From Bacteroidota bacterium (GTDB lineage: Bacteria; Bacteroidota; Bacteroidia; Chitinophagales; UBA10324), in assembly GCA_018267315.1 (NCBI GenBank), contig JAFDYS010000017.1:1-64000 (forward strand): a DNA stretch of 64,000 nucleotides, given 5' to 3'. Positions 63,520 through 64,000 of the stretch are shown piece by piece. The position numbers were made by a program, and so were the translations under genes. Each line of letters begins with the position of its first letter. Within the stretch, counting starts at the first letter, position 1. Below the pieces are notes generated by a model. It searched no databases. It was not told where the DNA came from and saw only the letters and a list, made by a program, of their open reading frames with translations.

Positions 63520-64000
63520 CTAGACAGCCATCCCAAACACTTCTTCTTCAATGAACTTGAAAGTGGTCAACACATCCGGACCGGACTTACGCACTGCCAC
63601 CGTATGTTCAAAATGAGCAGATGGCTTCCTGTCACGTGTGTAAACAGTCCAATTATCATCTGCAGTAAAAACTTCCTTGCGACCCATATTCACCATCGGT
63701 TCAATCGCTATAACAAGACCGTCCTGCAACTTCAGTCCATGTCCGCGTTTTCCATAATTCGGAACTTCCGGATCTTCATGCAAACTCTTGCCCACACCAT
63801 GCCCCACCAACTCTCTCACCACAGAGTAACCGTTTCGCTCAACATGCTCCTGCACAGCGTATGAAATATCACCCAGCCGATTACCCACCTTAGCTGCCTC
63901 TATAGCTTTATTCAACGATTCTCTGGTGACTTCAAGCAGACGCCTTTTATCATCAGAAATTTCACCAACAGCAAAAGTGAATGCGCTGTCGCCTACATAG
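63520..64000 (-). CDS. map: Methionine aminopeptidase type I (N-terminus beyond window)
   Basis: The frame stays open to the right edge of the window (160 codons visible), so the start is missing. The sequence [20 protein letters not shown] matches the metal-site region of MetAP-I, followed by [20 protein letters not shown] (metal His), [16 protein letters not shown] (metal Glu) and [10 protein letters not shown] (metal Glu/His region). It removes the initiator methionine. Its place before infA is the normal Bacteroidota order after secY. Confidence 0.95.
   Translation of the reverse strand, partial: YVGDSAFTFAVGEISDDKRRLLEVTRESLNKAIEAAKVGNRLGDISYAVQEHVERNGYSVVRELVGHGVGKSLHEDPEVPNYGKRGHGLKLQDGLVIAIEPMVNMGRKEVFTADDNWTVYTRDRKPSAHFEHTVAVRKSGPDVLTTFKFIEEEVFGMAV

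Overview
The window reads as ordinary chromosome of a free-living member of the Bacteroidota (Bacteroidetes). Four things point there. At least ten predicted exported proteins end in the C-terminal sorting domain of the type IX secretion system (T9SS). Many genes have a Bacteroidota -7 box (TAnnTTTG) a few to about 55 bases before the start codon. RibBA is fused, and there is a TonB-dependent receptor with a carboxypeptidase-regulatory-like N-terminus. The gene order map-infA-rpmJ-rpsM-rpsK-rpsD-rpoA-rplQ and the Bacteroidota-type L36 also fit. The genus cannot be named from the sequence alone. I see no prophage, CRISPR array, rRNA operon or insertion sequence.

Region by region. 1-9.9 kb (minus strand): a truncated DUF4159 protein, rsmE, pckA, a secreted sulfatase, a seven-repeat SBBP propeller protein, a GNAT acetyltransferase and ribBA. 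9.9-14.9 kb: two overlapping glycosyltransferase genes (GT2, GT4), a class IV PLP aminotransferase, homogentisate dioxygenase and arfB. 14.9-18.9 kb: rplU-rpmA, then a convergent TonB-dependent receptor and rpe. 19-31.2 kb: a secreted alpha/beta-hydrolase carrying a MopE-like metal-binding motif, a Nudix hydrolase, pyrE-DUF445-YheT, two tRNA-Val genes, and two tandem paralogous T9SS cargo genes built as MopE motif, seven repeats, MopE motif, Ig-like domains, sorting domain. 31.3-37 kb: pdeM and a DEXH helicase of the ligase-associated DNA-repair set, separated by a beta-helix/cadherin-like secreted protein. 37-45.6 kb: two translationally coupled secreted proteins (499 and 1421 aa) and a GH31 alpha-glucosidase-like enzyme. 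45.6-51 kb: mqnA, a histidine phosphatase, a four-helix-bundle cassette, mqnE and purL. 51-59.8 kb: two small T9SS cargo proteins, a methyltransferase, an acyl-CoA thioesterase, a lipoprotein, two tandem fabD paralogues, folE, a PTPS-like pterin synthase and a proline-iminopeptidase-like lipoprotein. 59.9-64 kb: the alpha ribosomal operon, from rplQ up to a truncated map.

Functional threads. Menaquinone is made through the futalosine route (mqnA, mqnE). Tyrosine is degraded through homogentisate (hmgA), and FolE plus a eukaryote-like PTPS could supply a pterin cofactor for that route. Carbohydrate and sulfate-ester degradation is represented by GH31, the sulfatase and the TonB receptor. A large cell-surface or exported proteome goes through T9SS. 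The features most worth following up are the modular MopE/seven-repeat/Ig family, a palindromic repeat inserted in frame in the helicase gene, and a four-helix cassette with inverted decamer ends whose insertion appears to have left the downstream phosphatase with an ATA start codon.
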